From Barnesiella sp. (GTDB lineage Bacteria > Bacteroidota > Bacteroidia > Bacteroidales > Muribaculaceae), in NCBI GenBank assembly GCA_014801075.1, contig JAAVEW010000019.1:10006-74005 (forward strand): 64,000 nt of DNA, in the 5' to 3' direction. Under the pieces are notes generated by a model. That model searched no databases. It was not told the DNA's origin and saw only the letters and a program-made list of their open reading frames with translations. The position numbers and the translations under genes are program-made. Shown here in pieces: positions 52,603 through 61,928 of this stretch. How positions within the stretch are numbered: position 1 is the first letter of the stretch; every line of letters begins with the position of its first letter.

Positions 52603-55560
52603 TTAGAGGTTTTTCTTAACTACGCCGACACCTTTGCGACCATTGATGCCGATAGTAAGAGGATTGGGAAATTCTACGATACGTATAAACTCACTTTCGT
52701 AAGCAGCAGGTAGAGAGTTAAGGTAATCAATGTCATATATGCCATCGTGCGACGCCGGATTGATGGTGAAGTACCCTACGCCGAATGATGTCAGGTTCTG
52801 GAAGAAGTGCGTGCCCTGGCTCGGCTCTATGCGATAGTTGCTGAGTGAAGCCTCGACAATGAGTTTGGCATTGGAGATATGGGGCCACTTCACGGGGATG
52901 CCGAGAGCGGTGTCAGAAGAGCCCCAGCGGCCCGGCCCGATGAGCACGTAGCCTTTCTGCGCAGCGGTAAACTCGCGGTTGATGCGCTCTATCTCCTCGG
53001 CAATCTTCTGGTTGTTCATCGACGAGAAGTTCTCGGGACGCACATATAATATAGTGGATACGTTGTCAATGTTGCCGTGACCGAGGGCCGTGTTGCTCTT
53101 GAGTATGAGCTGGTCGTCGGGTATCTCCAGGATAGTGTCGTCGACGAGTTCCTTGCGGTCGATGATGGGACGTATCTGCAACCAGTATATTCTTCCTTTG
53201 GTCTTGCCTGTATGGTCCACGATGCCGGCGAATTCAATCTCTACGGGACGCTGCATTTTCTCCTGCCCGTTGACGAGCATGAACTCGATAGCCTCAGCGA
53301 GAGGGAATACCTTGTGCTGCAACATGTTGGCAAACGTCACCACCTTTCGTCCGAAACCGAGGTCGGTGTCGCGTATCACCTGGTCCTGCGGGTCAAATGT
53401 CGATACGAGATATTTCAAAGCGGGAGTGCCTGCAAATTTCTGCACGCGCATATTCTCGATATTGAAACCGTCGTCGACTCTGAAATCATCGTTTACTTCG
53501 TTGAGATTGAGGGCATAGAGTCGCGTCTGCGTATCGCGCAGAGCAAGGTCGAGTTCCGATGTCTGTAGCACCTTGTCGGGGTGACGGGGAGAGAAACGCA
53601 GACTCAGGCCGCCATCCACGATGTATTTGCCGAGTCCTACGGCAATTTCGGCCACACCATCCTCCGGCTCTTCGTCGTTGATAGGGTAGTAGTTGAGCGA
53701 ACGGCCCACTCCCGAGAATGACGGGAAATAGTAGCCGTCGGTCTCCTCGCCCACGACTTCCTGAATGATGACGGCCATCTTTTCCTGGTCGATGACGTTG
53801 GACGTAGCTGTCATGTAGGCTTTTGAATCGCGGTAGAACACTGAGGCATATACGCTCTTTATCGCGTCGGACAGCAGTTTGAGCATGCGGTATTTATCCT
53901 CCACGTGCGGTATCATATATGTGGAATATATACCGGCAAACGGCTGATAATGAGAGTCCTCAAGCAGACTTGACGACCTGATGGCAAGCGGACGGTCAAC
54001 AACCTCGAAGAGCGACATGAAGTCCTCGACAAGGCGTTCGGGCAGGCGTGCCTGCAGGAAGTAGTGCAGTATCTCCTCGTCGCTGCGGTCGCTCAACGCT
54101 ATGGAATAGAGGTCGTTGGAGGCCATGAACTCGTCGAAGATGTCGGTACACAGCACCACGGTGCGCGGGATAGAGATAGTTATACCGTCGAAATCATCGC
54201 ATATAGGATTGGCCTTGATGATGGAGTCGATGAAGGCGAGGCCGCGTCCTTTGCCACCCAACGAGCCTTGTCCTATTCGGGCGAAGTTGGAGTAGTAGTC
54301 AAATCGGTCCTTGCGGAAGACTGCCACCACGCCGCGGTTTTTCATCTTGCGGTACTTCACAATGAGGTCGAAGAACAACTGTTTGACAGCCGGGGCTTCG
54401 TCAATGGAGGTGAAGCGGTGAGCCTTGATGATTTCCGCGATGGGGAACATAGCGCGGGAATAGAGCCAGCGCGATATATCATTGTGCGACGCGTGCATGA
54501 ACAGAGAGTCGGCTGGCACCTTCGTGATATATTTCTGCATGTCGTTGAGCGACTTGACACGCATAATCTCCTCGCCGTTTTCGGGATTGCGGAATACGAA
54601 ATCACCGAAACCGAAATTGTCGGTAATCGCTTTGCCCAGATCAACGGGAAGTTTCTTGGAGTTCTTGTCAAGGAAGATGCCGTTGAAGTCGCCCACGCTG
54701 TCGCGCAGTTCGCTCTGGGTTGACTCGATGATGATAGGGAGATAGGGGTCGCGTTTGCGAAGCTCGCGCGCGAGTGTCAGGCCCGCGGTCGGGTCCTTTA
54801 CTCCGTCACGCATGAACGACACGTCGGATATGACACCGAGTATGTGGTCATGATATTTGTCATAGAGTCGCATTGCCTCTTCGTAGTCGCGTGCAAGCAT
54901 CACTTTGGGACGGCCACGCATGCGAAGCATCTGCTCGTGCTCGTTGAGAGCTTCAGTCGAGAATACCATCGACTGTCGCAGCAGGTATTTATAGAGGTGG
55001 GGGAGTATCGAGGAGTAGAAACGCACTGAGTCCTCCACGAGAAGTATCATCTGAACGCCCACGTCGAGAATATCGTTGTCGGCATTCATCTTATCCTCAA
55101 GCAGCTTGATGATGGCAAGCAGCAATTCCACATTGCCAAGCCAGGAGAATACGTAATCGATACCTGTGAAATCCTCGTGAGCCAAACGGCGTGACACCTC
55201 TTTTGAGAACGGGGTAAGTACGATGAAAGGAGTATCGGGGTAGCTCTCCTTGATGAGTCGCGCGCCGATAAATGTCTCCGAAATGTCGACGCCCGGCATA
55301 GCTATGATAAGGTCGTAGTGCTTCTGAGAGAGCGCGGCCATAGCCTCGTTGATATGTGACACGAGCGTGACACGGGGCGGCGAACTGAGGTTGAGCGCTA
55401 CATACTCGAAGTAGAGCTGTTCCTCCACACGTCCGTCATCCTCCATCATGAATGCATCATAGGGCGATGCTATAAGGAGCACATTGAAAATGCGACGCTG
55501 CATGAGCTTCTGAAATTCCGTGTCCTTGAGATATAACTGGCTTAGCGATTTCTCGTTCAT
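52603..55560 (-). CDS. receiver-like + PEP/pyruvate-binding domain protein
   Basis: A 985-residue cytoplasmic protein of unusual domain order. Residues about 25-150 and 165-310 resemble two response-regulator receiver folds (NVLLIASPYDAF .. DLIIAMPGVD; MILLVEDSVRFYSS .. GVISDVSFMRDG, with a possible phospho-acceptor Asp in the second). About 430-880 is a pyruvate phosphate dikinase-type PEP/pyruvate-binding (ATP-grasp) domain: GQGSLGGKGRGLAFID, LAIRSSSLLEDSHYQPFAGI, and PVEIEFAGI. The catalytic swivel histidine domain and PEP-utilising barrel of PEP synthase are absent. It may transfer phosphate to a partner or act as a metabolite sensor. A coiled-coil gene follows by 6 bp. Confidence 0.8.
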   Translation of the reverse strand: MNEKSLSQLYLKDTEFQKLMQRRIFNVLLIASPYDAFMMEDDGRVEEQLYFEYVALNLSSPPRVTLVSHINEAMAALSQKHYDLIIAMPGVDISETFIGARLIKESYPDTPFIVLTPFSKEVSRRLAHEDFTGIDYVFSWLGNVELLLAIIKLLEDKMNADNDILDVGVQMILLVEDSVRFYSSILPHLYKYLLRQSMVFSTEALNEHEQMLRMRGRPKVMLARDYEEAMRLYDKYHDHILGVISDVSFMRDGVKDPTAGLTLARELRKRDPYLPIIIESTQSELRDSVGDFNGIFLDKNSKKLPVDLGKAITDNFGFGDFVFRNPENGEEIMRVKSLNDMQKYITKVPADSLFMHASHNDISRWLYSRAMFPIAEIIKAHRFTSIDEAPAVKQLFFDLIVKYRKMKNRGVVAVFRKDRFDYYSNFARIGQGSLGGKGRGLAFIDSIIKANPICDDFDGITISIPRTVVLCTDIFDEFMASNDLYSIALSDRSDEEILHYFLQARLPERLVEDFMSLFEVVDRPLAIRSSSLLEDSHYQPFAGIYSTYMIPHVEDKYRMLKLLSDAIKSVYASVFYRDSKAYMTATSNVIDQEKMAVIIQEVVGEETDGYYFPSFSGVGRSLNYYPINDEEPEDGVAEIAVGLGKYIVDGGLSLRFSPRHPDKVLQTSELDLALRDTQTRLYALNLNEVNDDFRVDDGFNIENMRVQKFAGTPALKYLVSTFDPQDQVIRDTDLGFGRKVVTFANMLQHKVFPLAEAIEFMLVNGQEKMQRPVEIEFAGIVDHTGKTKGRIYWLQIRPIIDRKELVDDTILEIPDDQLILKSNTALGHGNIDNVSTILYVRPENFSSMNNQKIAEEIERINREFTAAQKGYVLIGPGRWGSSDTALGIPVKWPHISNAKLIVEASLSNYRIEPSQGTHFFQNLTSFGVGYFTINPASHDGIYDIDYLNSLPAAYESEFIRIVEFPNPLTIGINGRKGVGVVKKNL

Positions 55561-55637
55561 CAGACTGATTTAAACTAAAGCGGAGAAATCATAGAAGAGA
55601 GGTGACTCCGCGTTGTACTGTAATTACATTTGATTCC

Positions 55638-55671
55638 CAAATTTACGAATTTTATTCTACATCTCCCCCAA
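55638..55671 (-). promoter_or_regulatory. promoter of PEP-binding/coiled-coil genes
   Basis: Minus-strand TAAATTTG (55645-55638) with TTG at 55671-55669, a 23-bp gap at the upper limit of the usual range. Confidence 0.45.
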
Positions 55672-55761
55672 TATTACTTTAAAATGTTGTCCAAAAATGA
55701 AATTACGTAGCGGAAAAGCAAAAAATCGGGTTGCAAGTATGAGAAATCAGAGAATATTTCT

Positions 55762-55769
55762 TAAATTTG
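55762..55769 (+). promoter_or_regulatory. -7 element of efp
   Basis: TAAATTTG on the plus strand, 43 bp upstream of the efp ATG, in the divergent gap with the PEP-binding gene. Confidence 0.5.
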
Positions 55770-55812
55770 CAGTCTCCAAAATTAATATAATTATAAAAAT
55801 ATAACTAAGTTT

Positions 55813-56376
55813 ATGGCAACTACTGCTGACTTTAAAAACGGAATGTGCCTCGACATCGACGGTAACTACTTCTTTATTGTTGAATTCCTTCACGTGAAGC
55901 CCGGTAAGGGTCCGGCTTTCGTACGCACCAAACTTAAAAACGTTCGTACCGGCCGTGTCCTCGACAAGACTTGGAACTCAGGTGTGAAAGTTGACGAAGT
56001 ACGCATTGAGCGTCGTCCCTACCAGTTCCTTTACAAGGACGAGATGGGCTACAACTTCATGCACACTGAAACTTTCGAGCAGGTAGCTCTTCCCGGCGAA
56101 AGCATCGACGGCGTTCAGTTCCTCAAAGAGGGTGACATCTGCGAAGCTATGGTACAGGCCGCTACCGAGGAAATCCTCACTTGCGAAATGCCTACCAGCG
56201 TTGTCCTCGAAGTTACCTACACCGAGCCCGGCCTTAAAGGTGACACCGCAACCAACACATTGAAACCCGCTACTGTTGAAACAGGTGCTGAGGTTCGCGT
56301 TCCCCTCTTCATCAACACAGGTGACAAGGTGAAAATCGACACTCGCGACGGTTCATACGTAGAGCGCGTAAAATAA
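55813..56376 (+). CDS. efp: elongation factor P
   Basis: Relieves ribosome stalling at polyproline. The 187-residue protein has the KOW-like N domain with Lys32 in [14 protein letters not shown], the position that is post-translationally modified in many bacteria, then the two OB domains ending [10 protein letters not shown]. No epmA/epmB modification genes lie in the window. It is monocistronic, behind a -7 element and before a strong terminator. Confidence 0.97.
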   Translation: MATTADFKNGMCLDIDGNYFFIVEFLHVKPGKGPAFVRTKLKNVRTGRVLDKTWNSGVKVDEVRIERRPYQFLYKDEMGYNFMHTETFEQVALPGESIDGVQFLKEGDICEAMVQAATEEILTCEMPTSVVLEVTYTEPGLKGDTATNTLKPATVETGAEVRVPLFINTGDKVKIDTRDGSYVERVK

Positions 56377-56410
56377 TTTTTACCGACATACAGATTTACC
56401 GATAAATATA

Positions 56411-56452
56411 AAAAAGACCGGGAAATTCGATTCTGAATTTCCCGGTCTTTTT
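56411..56452. terminator. bidirectional terminator after efp
   Basis: Eighteen-base perfect stem AAAAAGACCGGGAAATTC (56411-56428) / GAATTTCCCGGTCTTTTT (56435-56452) with a 6-base loop. It serves efp and, from the other side, the TPR gene. Confidence 0.95.
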
Positions 56453-56490
56453 TATATTTATCGGATTTTGTCGGGATTACTGTCCCGGTC

Positions 56491-56568
56491 GTACGCATTG
56501 AAGTGTCAGCGCTCCACTTGAATAATCAATCCTCCGGTTGAGTATCAGTTCTCCGCTTTGAGTACAAA
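56491..56568. repeat. 19-20 bp imperfect tandem repeats after TPR gene
   Basis: Four degenerate units: GTACGCATTGAAGTGTCAGC, GCTCCACTTGAATAATCAA, TCCTCCGGTTGAGTATCAG and TTCTCCGCTTTGAGTACAAA, ending 4 bp from the TPR gene's stop codon. Confidence 0.6.
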
Positions 56569-56572
56569 CCTT

Positions 56573-58171
56573 TTATTTGAAAAGGTAGTCGTAGCTTTTG
56601 AGGAGGTCGTTGAAGCGGGAATCGCTACGCAGCGGGGCTACGGAGAGGTTGGCGATGTCGTATTGCTTCCAGTCGTAGAGATTGGCGTAGCCGCGTTCGA
56701 GCGATAGGCGCATGCAGTCAAATGCCTTGTCGAAGTCGCCGAGGTGGGAGTAGAGAGCGGCTGCGAGATAATTGATGCGACCGTCGATGTCGGTTGCACC
56801 CTGCGACGCCACGATATTGTCAATCCATTCGGTTGCTTTATCATTCTGTCCGAGGAGGTTGAGCGCGAAACCGAGATATGAGCGGTAGTCGGTTTCGTCA
56901 TAGTCGAGAGCCGTGCATCGGGTGAGGAATCCCGTTGCATCCGATTTCTGATTAAGTTTGTCGGCGATTACCCAACCGCGTATGATGTAGTTAATCGGGT
57001 CGTTGGGGTAGTTGATTATAAGTTCGCCGAGGCGGTCGGAGGCCAGTTTGAAATCATTGTCGGCAATCGCGCAGAGAGCCATCTGTGACAGCACTGACTG
57101 GGTGTCGGGAGCTGACGAAAGGGCGCGCTCGGCATAGAGTTTCGCCATGTCGGTATTGCCCATTGCAAGATAAATTTTCGAGCTGATTACGTAGTATGCG
57201 GCGCTCGGAGCAAGTCCCAGCGCGACGTTTATCTTATCGAGAGCCGAGGGATAGTCACACAGCGCGTAGTAGCATTCCGCCATCTTGGCATCAATGCCGT
57301 GGTAGTTGTAGAGTTTCTTCTCGATAATAGTGTTGTAGTCAGAGAGAGCTGCCGCATAGTGGTAGTGGGCCTGGGCAATCATGGCGCGCAGGTAATAGTA
57401 GATACCTACATTGGGAGCTTGGGATATAGCGTTGCTGAGCCCGACGATTACGGCATTATAGTCCTTGTTTGACATATTTACAAGCTCGGCTACGGCCTTG
57501 CTGCTGTTCTTGTCAACGGCAATGGCGAGAATCATATCGTCGACGGCTCCGGTGTTGTTGCCCATCAGCTGGCGCACCGAGGCGCGGCGCAGATATGCCT
57601 CGCTTTCGGCGGGATAGAATGCTACAGCTTCGTCGACATATTCGTTGGCCAGACCGAGATTGTTCTCCTTGACCGCGATGCGGGCAAGACCGATCAGCGA
57701 CTCCAGCGAGCGGCTGTTGAGACGGCCGAGACGCTGAAAGTTTTCTTTGGCTTTGGCGTAGTCGCCGAGTTCAAACAGGATGTTGGCTTTCTGATAGAGC
57801 AGAGGATACGATGCGGGATCCATCTCCAGAGCCTTGTCAAGGTCGGCGAGAGCTTCCTCCTTGCGGTCGGTCATGATGTATATGTTGGCACGAAGAGCGT
57901 ATTCCTGCGAGAGGAGGTCACGGTCATCGGCCGGAGTGTACTTGATGGCGTTGTCAATATCGGAGAGCGCTCTCAGATATTGATTCTGACCGTAATAGAG
58001 ATGAGCACGGCGGAAATAAGCGTTGTAATTGCGCGCATCCTCCTGCAACTCCTCGTTATAGACCTTTTCCACGGCGTTTATTACTTCTTGTTGCTTGGTC
58101 GACTGAGCTATTGAAACTGCCGGAGCAATCAATAGTGAAGAGGAAAGCAGGAATTTTGATAATGCATTCAT
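56573..58171 (-). CDS. periplasmic TPR protein
   Basis: A 532-residue protein with signal peptide (LLSSSLLIAPAVSIAQS, cut near residue 23) and TPR repeats through nearly the full length, for example AYFRRAHLYYGQNQYLRALSDID, EYALRANIYIMTDRKEEALADLD, PLLYQKANILFELGDYAKAKEN and LGFALNLLGQNDKATEWID. Probably a periplasmic scaffold. It is the last gene of the series running from 63924, 11 bp after kdsA. Confidence 0.85.
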   Translation of the reverse strand: MNALSKFLLSSSLLIAPAVSIAQSTKQQEVINAVEKVYNEELQEDARNYNAYFRRAHLYYGQNQYLRALSDIDNAIKYTPADDRDLLSQEYALRANIYIMTDRKEEALADLDKALEMDPASYPLLYQKANILFELGDYAKAKENFQRLGRLNSRSLESLIGLARIAVKENNLGLANEYVDEAVAFYPAESEAYLRRASVRQLMGNNTGAVDDMILAIAVDKNSSKAVAELVNMSNKDYNAVIVGLSNAISQAPNVGIYYYLRAMIAQAHYHYAAALSDYNTIIEKKLYNYHGIDAKMAECYYALCDYPSALDKINVALGLAPSAAYYVISSKIYLAMGNTDMAKLYAERALSSAPDTQSVLSQMALCAIADNDFKLASDRLGELIINYPNDPINYIIRGWVIADKLNQKSDATGFLTRCTALDYDETDYRSYLGFALNLLGQNDKATEWIDNIVASQGATDIDGRINYLAAALYSHLGDFDKAFDCMRLSLERGYANLYDWKQYDIANLSVAPLRSDSRFNDLLKSYDYLFK

Positions 58172-58182
58172 ATCGTATTGTG

Positions 58183-59001
58183 TCAGAAATTATTAATGGT
58201 TAATCTGATTGCAGTCAGGCGTTCGAGCAACTGAGGCAAGAGTTCGAGACGTAGCATGTTGGCACCGTCGCTTTTGGCAACGGCGGGGTTGGGATGAGTC
58301 TCGATAAACAGTCCGTCAGCGCCTACTGCGACAGCTGCGCGGGCAATGGTCTCAATCATGTCGGGACGGCCGCCGGTGACGCCTGCCGACTGGTTAGGCT
58401 GTTGAAGCGAGTGGGTGACGTCGACAATCACGGGGCAGTCAAACTGCTGCATTTCGGGAACGCCGCGGAAGTCGACAATAAGGTCCTGATAACCGAAAGT
58501 GGTGCCACGCTCGGTGACAGCCACATTGTTATTGCCGGCCTCTCGTACTTTCCCGATGGCGTGACTCATTGCACCCGGAGCGAGGAACTGGCCCTTCTTG
58601 ATATTTACCATCTTGCCGGTGCGGGCTGCTGCAAGGAGCAGGTCGGTCTGGCGGCAAAGGAAGGCGGGAATCTGCAGGATATCGACAAACGGAGCTGCAA
58701 GGGCAGCCTCTTCGGGCTGATGAATGTCGGTAACTACAGGTATATTGTACATCTTGCGCACTTTATCGAGTATCTCGAGCGCTTTCATATCGCCGATGCC
58801 TGTGAATGAATCGAGGCGGGAGCGGTTGGCTTTGCGATACGAACCTTTAAACACGTAAGGTATATTGAGACGGTCGGTCACCTCCTTTATTTGGCCGGCG
58901 ATGTCAATGGCCATCTGCTCACCCTCGATAACGCAGGGGCCTGCGAGAAGGAAGAAATTGCCGGTCGGCGATGATTGCAAGTATTCTTTAATGTCTGTCA
59001 T
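58183..59001 (-). CDS. kdsA: KDO-8-phosphate synthase
   Basis: Condenses PEP and arabinose 5-phosphate to KDO 8-phosphate for lipid A core. The 272-residue TIM barrel begins MTDIKEYLQSSPTGNFFLLA, with GPCVIEGE, FKGSYRKANRSRLDSFTG, DIHQPEEA, IPAFLCRQTDLL and HSLQQPNQSAGVTGG. An in-frame extension to 59097 overlaps rsmE out of frame and was rejected. The presence of Cys or Asn at the metal site was not resolved. It acts one step before kdsB, found elsewhere in this window. Confidence 0.96.
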   Translation of the reverse strand: MTDIKEYLQSSPTGNFFLLAGPCVIEGEQMAIDIAGQIKEVTDRLNIPYVFKGSYRKANRSRLDSFTGIGDMKALEILDKVRKMYNIPVVTDIHQPEEAALAAPFVDILQIPAFLCRQTDLLLAAARTGKMVNIKKGQFLAPGAMSHAIGKVREAGNNNVAVTERGTTFGYQDLIVDFRGVPEMQQFDCPVIVDVTHSLQQPNQSAGVTGGRPDMIETIARAAVAVGADGLFIETHPNPAVAKSDGANMLRLELLPQLLERLTAIRLTINNF

Positions 59002-59057
59002 AATAGTTGAATATTTAGAGGGCGGGTAGGGCATGCCAGCCGGCCTCGCCTTGTCTG

Positions 59058-59774
59058 TTACGAATGTAGCATATTGATTACGTGGACGGTCTGGCACGCG
59101 GCAAGTGCGGCGGTCTCGGTGCGTAAGCGGCAGTCGCCGAGAGTTACGGCGGTGAATCCCGAATCGAGAGTCAGCGCTATCTCTTCGGGTGAGAAATCGC
59201 CTTCCGGCCCTATCATAATCACATTGTCGCGGCCTGCGACTATCTCCTTGGCCAGTAATTTACGTGGCACCGCCGGGTCGCAGTAAGCCACGAAGCGGTC
59301 GGCATCGGCCTGCTTGAACTCGTTGATAAAAGTGCGCAACGGAGTCATCTCGTCAATAATCGGCAATGTAGTTTTAAGCGATTGCTTCATTGCCGATACG
59401 GCAATCTTTTCGATGCGCTCGCGTTTTATCTCCTTGCGTTCCGAGTGTGCGCAAAGCAGCGGTATAAACCGGTTAATGCCAATCTCAACGAGCTTTTCGA
59501 CAAGCCATTCCATGCGGTCGATATGCTTTGTGGGCGCCACCGCCACGGTGATGTTGCCACTCCAGGGTTGCGGCAGCTCCTCGGTCTGCACCACCTCAAG
59601 CAGTGTACGCTTGGGGTGTGGGTCGAGAATGCGGCATTTCAGTCTGTGACCCCGACCGTCAATGACATCGATAATATCGCCCTGCTGCTTGCGCAACACT
59701 CTTATGCAGTGCTGCGAGTCGCTTTCGGGCAAAAGCGGGTTAGTCAATATGTCGGGGGCATAAAACTGTATCAT
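59058..59774 (-). CDS. rsmE: 16S rRNA m3U1498 methyltransferase
   Basis: SPOUT-class enzyme methylating U1498 of 16S rRNA. The 238-residue protein has an N-terminal PUA-like domain (QHCIRVLRKQQGDIIDVIDGRGH) and the trefoil-knot SAM site with IGPEGDFSPEEI (188-199) and LGDCRLRTETAA (212-223). Length is normal. It sits between the MFS gene (46 bp upstream) and kdsA (56 bp downstream). Confidence 0.95.
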   Translation of the reverse strand: MIQFYAPDILTNPLLPESDSQHCIRVLRKQQGDIIDVIDGRGHRLKCRILDPHPKRTLLEVVQTEELPQPWSGNITVAVAPTKHIDRMEWLVEKLVEIGINRFIPLLCAHSERKEIKRERIEKIAVSAMKQSLKTTLPIIDEMTPLRTFINEFKQADADRFVAYCDPAVPRKLLAKEIVAGRDNVIMIGPEGDFSPEEIALTLDSGFTAVTLGDCRLRTETAALAACQTVHVINMLHS

Positions 59775-59820
59775 AATGAGTTGCTGATTAGGGAAATCAA
59801 TATATTTTGTCTCTGCTGTG

Positions 59821-61224
59821 TCAGTTTAATTCAGATTCCACGAATCCTCCGGCCTGGCTGTCCTCAAGTTTTGCAGTGTCTTCAGCGGCAGTAGCATTGA
59901 CCTTCTTGCTATCCTTGAAGATGAGCAGGAACGCTACGGTCACGGCAAGAGCGAAACCGGCGAAGATGAGCCATGTGGCAGTCCAATCGCCGAGTAGATA
60001 CCTCTCGCCGTCGGAAGCCTTGGTCCACTGACAGAATTTATCTACGACCGCACCGGCCGAGAGAGTGCCGACGGTAGCACCGATACCATTGGTCATCAGC
60101 ATGAATATACCCTGAGCCGAAGCCTGAATTTCGGGCCTGGTCTCGCGCTCTACGTAGAGAGCTCCCGATACGTTGAAGAAGTCGAAAGCCACGCCGTAGA
60201 CAATCATTGAGAGAATGAAGAGGATAACGCCGGGGAAGTCGGGCGAACCGACGCCGAAGAGGCCGAAACGGAGCACCCATGCCACCATAGCCATGAGCAT
60301 CACACGCTTGATGCCGAAGCGACGGAGGAAGAAGGGTATCATAAGGATGCAGAGAGCTTCGGAAATCTGGGAGAGTGAGGTGAGCAGAGTTGCGTTGTTG
60401 GAGACGAATGAATCGGCAAAGCCTGAGCCCTTGAAGCTTGAGAGGAAGGGCGTTGCGTAGCCGTTGGTGACTTGCAGGCACATACCCAGAAGCATCGAGA
60501 AGATGAAGAATATAGCCATCTTCTTGACTTTGAATAGCTTGAAGGCGTCGAAGCCGAATGTCTGCAAGAGTGTGCGCTTCTTATCGCTCTTGACAAGCGG
60601 ACATTTGGGAAGGGTAAAGCAGTAGAGGCCGAGGATTATACCGAGAAATCCTGACACAAACATCTGCCAGTATGAATTCTGGAAGGGGGTGCCTTCACCG
60701 TTAAGAGTGAAGAAGAAACCGCCCTCGCTATTGAATGACGCGCAGTTGACAAACCACATCGCGGCGATAAAGCCGACGGTGCCGAACACGCGGATAGGGG
60801 GGAAGGCCTTGATGGTGTCGTAGCCTGCGTTGCGAAGTACGGCGAACGCAGCGGTGTTGGACAGCGCGATAGTAGGCATATAGAATGCTACGCTCAATGT
60901 GTAAAGCGTAATAAACAGACTGTGAGATACATCCGTTCCGTTGGCATTGGCCTGATAACCGAGACCGAAGCAGGCGAGCATGAAGAGCGCCGCAATCAAC
61001 TGGCAGCCGCCGAGCACTCGCTGGGGCTGAATCCAACGGTCAGCGATGATACCCATAATGGTGGGCATGAATATTGAGACGATACCCTGAATAGCGTAGA
61101 CCCACGGGATAAGGTCGCCCATGCCTGCGCGTCCGAGATAGTTACCGATACATGTCAGATATGCTCCCCACACTCCAAATTGCAGGAAGTTCATGACGAT
61201 AAGTCTGAACTTTAGATTTTTCAT
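59821..61224 (-). CDS. MFS transporter, nucleoside permease (NupG-like)
   Basis: A 467-residue inner-membrane transporter of the nucleoside:H+ symporter (NHS) branch of the major facilitator superfamily, with twelve hydrophobic segments. It opens MNFLQFGVWGAYLTCIGNYL, the NHS signature, with IMGIIADRWIQPQRVLG as the conserved loop between segments 2 and 3. Probable uptake of nucleosides or related compounds. The last ~30 residues are acidic. It starts 11 bp after the DUF151 gene. Confidence 0.88.
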   Translation of the reverse strand: MKNLKFRLIVMNFLQFGVWGAYLTCIGNYLGRAGMGDLIPWVYAIQGIVSIFMPTIMGIIADRWIQPQRVLGGCQLIAALFMLACFGLGYQANANGTDVSHSLFITLYTLSVAFYMPTIALSNTAAFAVLRNAGYDTIKAFPPIRVFGTVGFIAAMWFVNCASFNSEGGFFFTLNGEGTPFQNSYWQMFVSGFLGIILGLYCFTLPKCPLVKSDKKRTLLQTFGFDAFKLFKVKKMAIFFIFSMLLGMCLQVTNGYATPFLSSFKGSGFADSFVSNNATLLTSLSQISEALCILMIPFFLRRFGIKRVMLMAMVAWVLRFGLFGVGSPDFPGVILFILSMIVYGVAFDFFNVSGALYVERETRPEIQASAQGIFMLMTNGIGATVGTLSAGAVVDKFCQWTKASDGERYLLGDWTATWLIFAGFALAVTVAFLLIFKDSKKVNATAAEDTAKLEDSQAGGFVESELN

Positions 61225-61235
61225 GATTATAGTAT

Positions 61236-61844
61236 TTAATGATTATTATTCTGTGAATCGCGTTTACGGTTGATAATGGCCTGCACCTCAGCCGCCTGCT
61301 CGTACTCTTCATTATCGATATGCTTCGCGAGGAGAGCTTCGAGTTCTTCGAGGGCATAGTTCTCGAGTCTCGGTTCGGCATTGACTCCGTCGTCGGCGTC
61401 GTGGTCGGCACGGAGAGATGTGTTGTCATCGTTCTCGAGCACAAAGCCGGTGGTGGTGAGTATTTCGGAGGTAGTGTATATAGGTGATTTAGTGCGTATT
61501 GCGATGGCTATGGCATCGGAGGTGCGAGAGTCGAGCACAATCTGGCGCTCGCCGTCGCTGAATGTCAGTTCGGAGTAAAAGATTCCGTCCTCGAATTTAT
61601 ATATGTAGACCTCAAGCAGCTTAATCCCGAAAGCGTGGGTGAAACTTTCGAAAAGGTCGTGGGTCAAAGGCCGGGGAGGGATAATACCCTCCAGCTCGAT
61701 GGCAATTGACTGCGCTTCTGGGGCGCCGATGACCACGGGGATGCGGTACGGACCGTCAATCTCGCCAAGTATCAGCGCGTAAGCTCCCGATTGTATCTGA
61801 GAGTAGGTGAGGCCTACAACTTTTAGCTTTATTTTCTCTTTCAT
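61236..61844 (-). CDS. bifunctional nuclease (DUF151) protein with UVR tail
   Basis: A 202-residue cytoplasmic protein. The first ~135 residues are the BFN/DUF151 domain (LILGEIDGPYRIPVVIGAPEAQSIAIELEG, TSDAIAIAIRTKSPIYTT), and the C-terminal ~35 residues form a UVR-type helix pair (ALEELEALLAKHIDNEEYEQAAEVQAII), as in UvrB/UvrC interaction modules. Fusion of the two is standard in Bacteroidetes. The cellular role is unclear. It lies between mnmA and the MFS gene. Confidence 0.88.
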   Translation of the reverse strand: MKEKIKLKVVGLTYSQIQSGAYALILGEIDGPYRIPVVIGAPEAQSIAIELEGIIPPRPLTHDLFESFTHAFGIKLLEVYIYKFEDGIFYSELTFSDGERQIVLDSRTSDAIAIAIRTKSPIYTTSEILTTTGFVLENDDNTSLRADHDADDGVNAEPRLENYALEELEALLAKHIDNEEYEQAAEVQAIINRKRDSQNNNH

Positions 61845-61928
61845 CTTATCCTGTTAAATGAAATGTCGGCTAATTAATAATCTGTTGGTCAGAATGTCAG
61901 TGGATAGTGGATTCTTCCTGACGCGGTA

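Noticed and set aside
59002..59097. Upstream extension of kdsA
   Set aside because: It overlaps the end of rsmE in another frame, and KdsA homologues start at MTDIKEYLQ.
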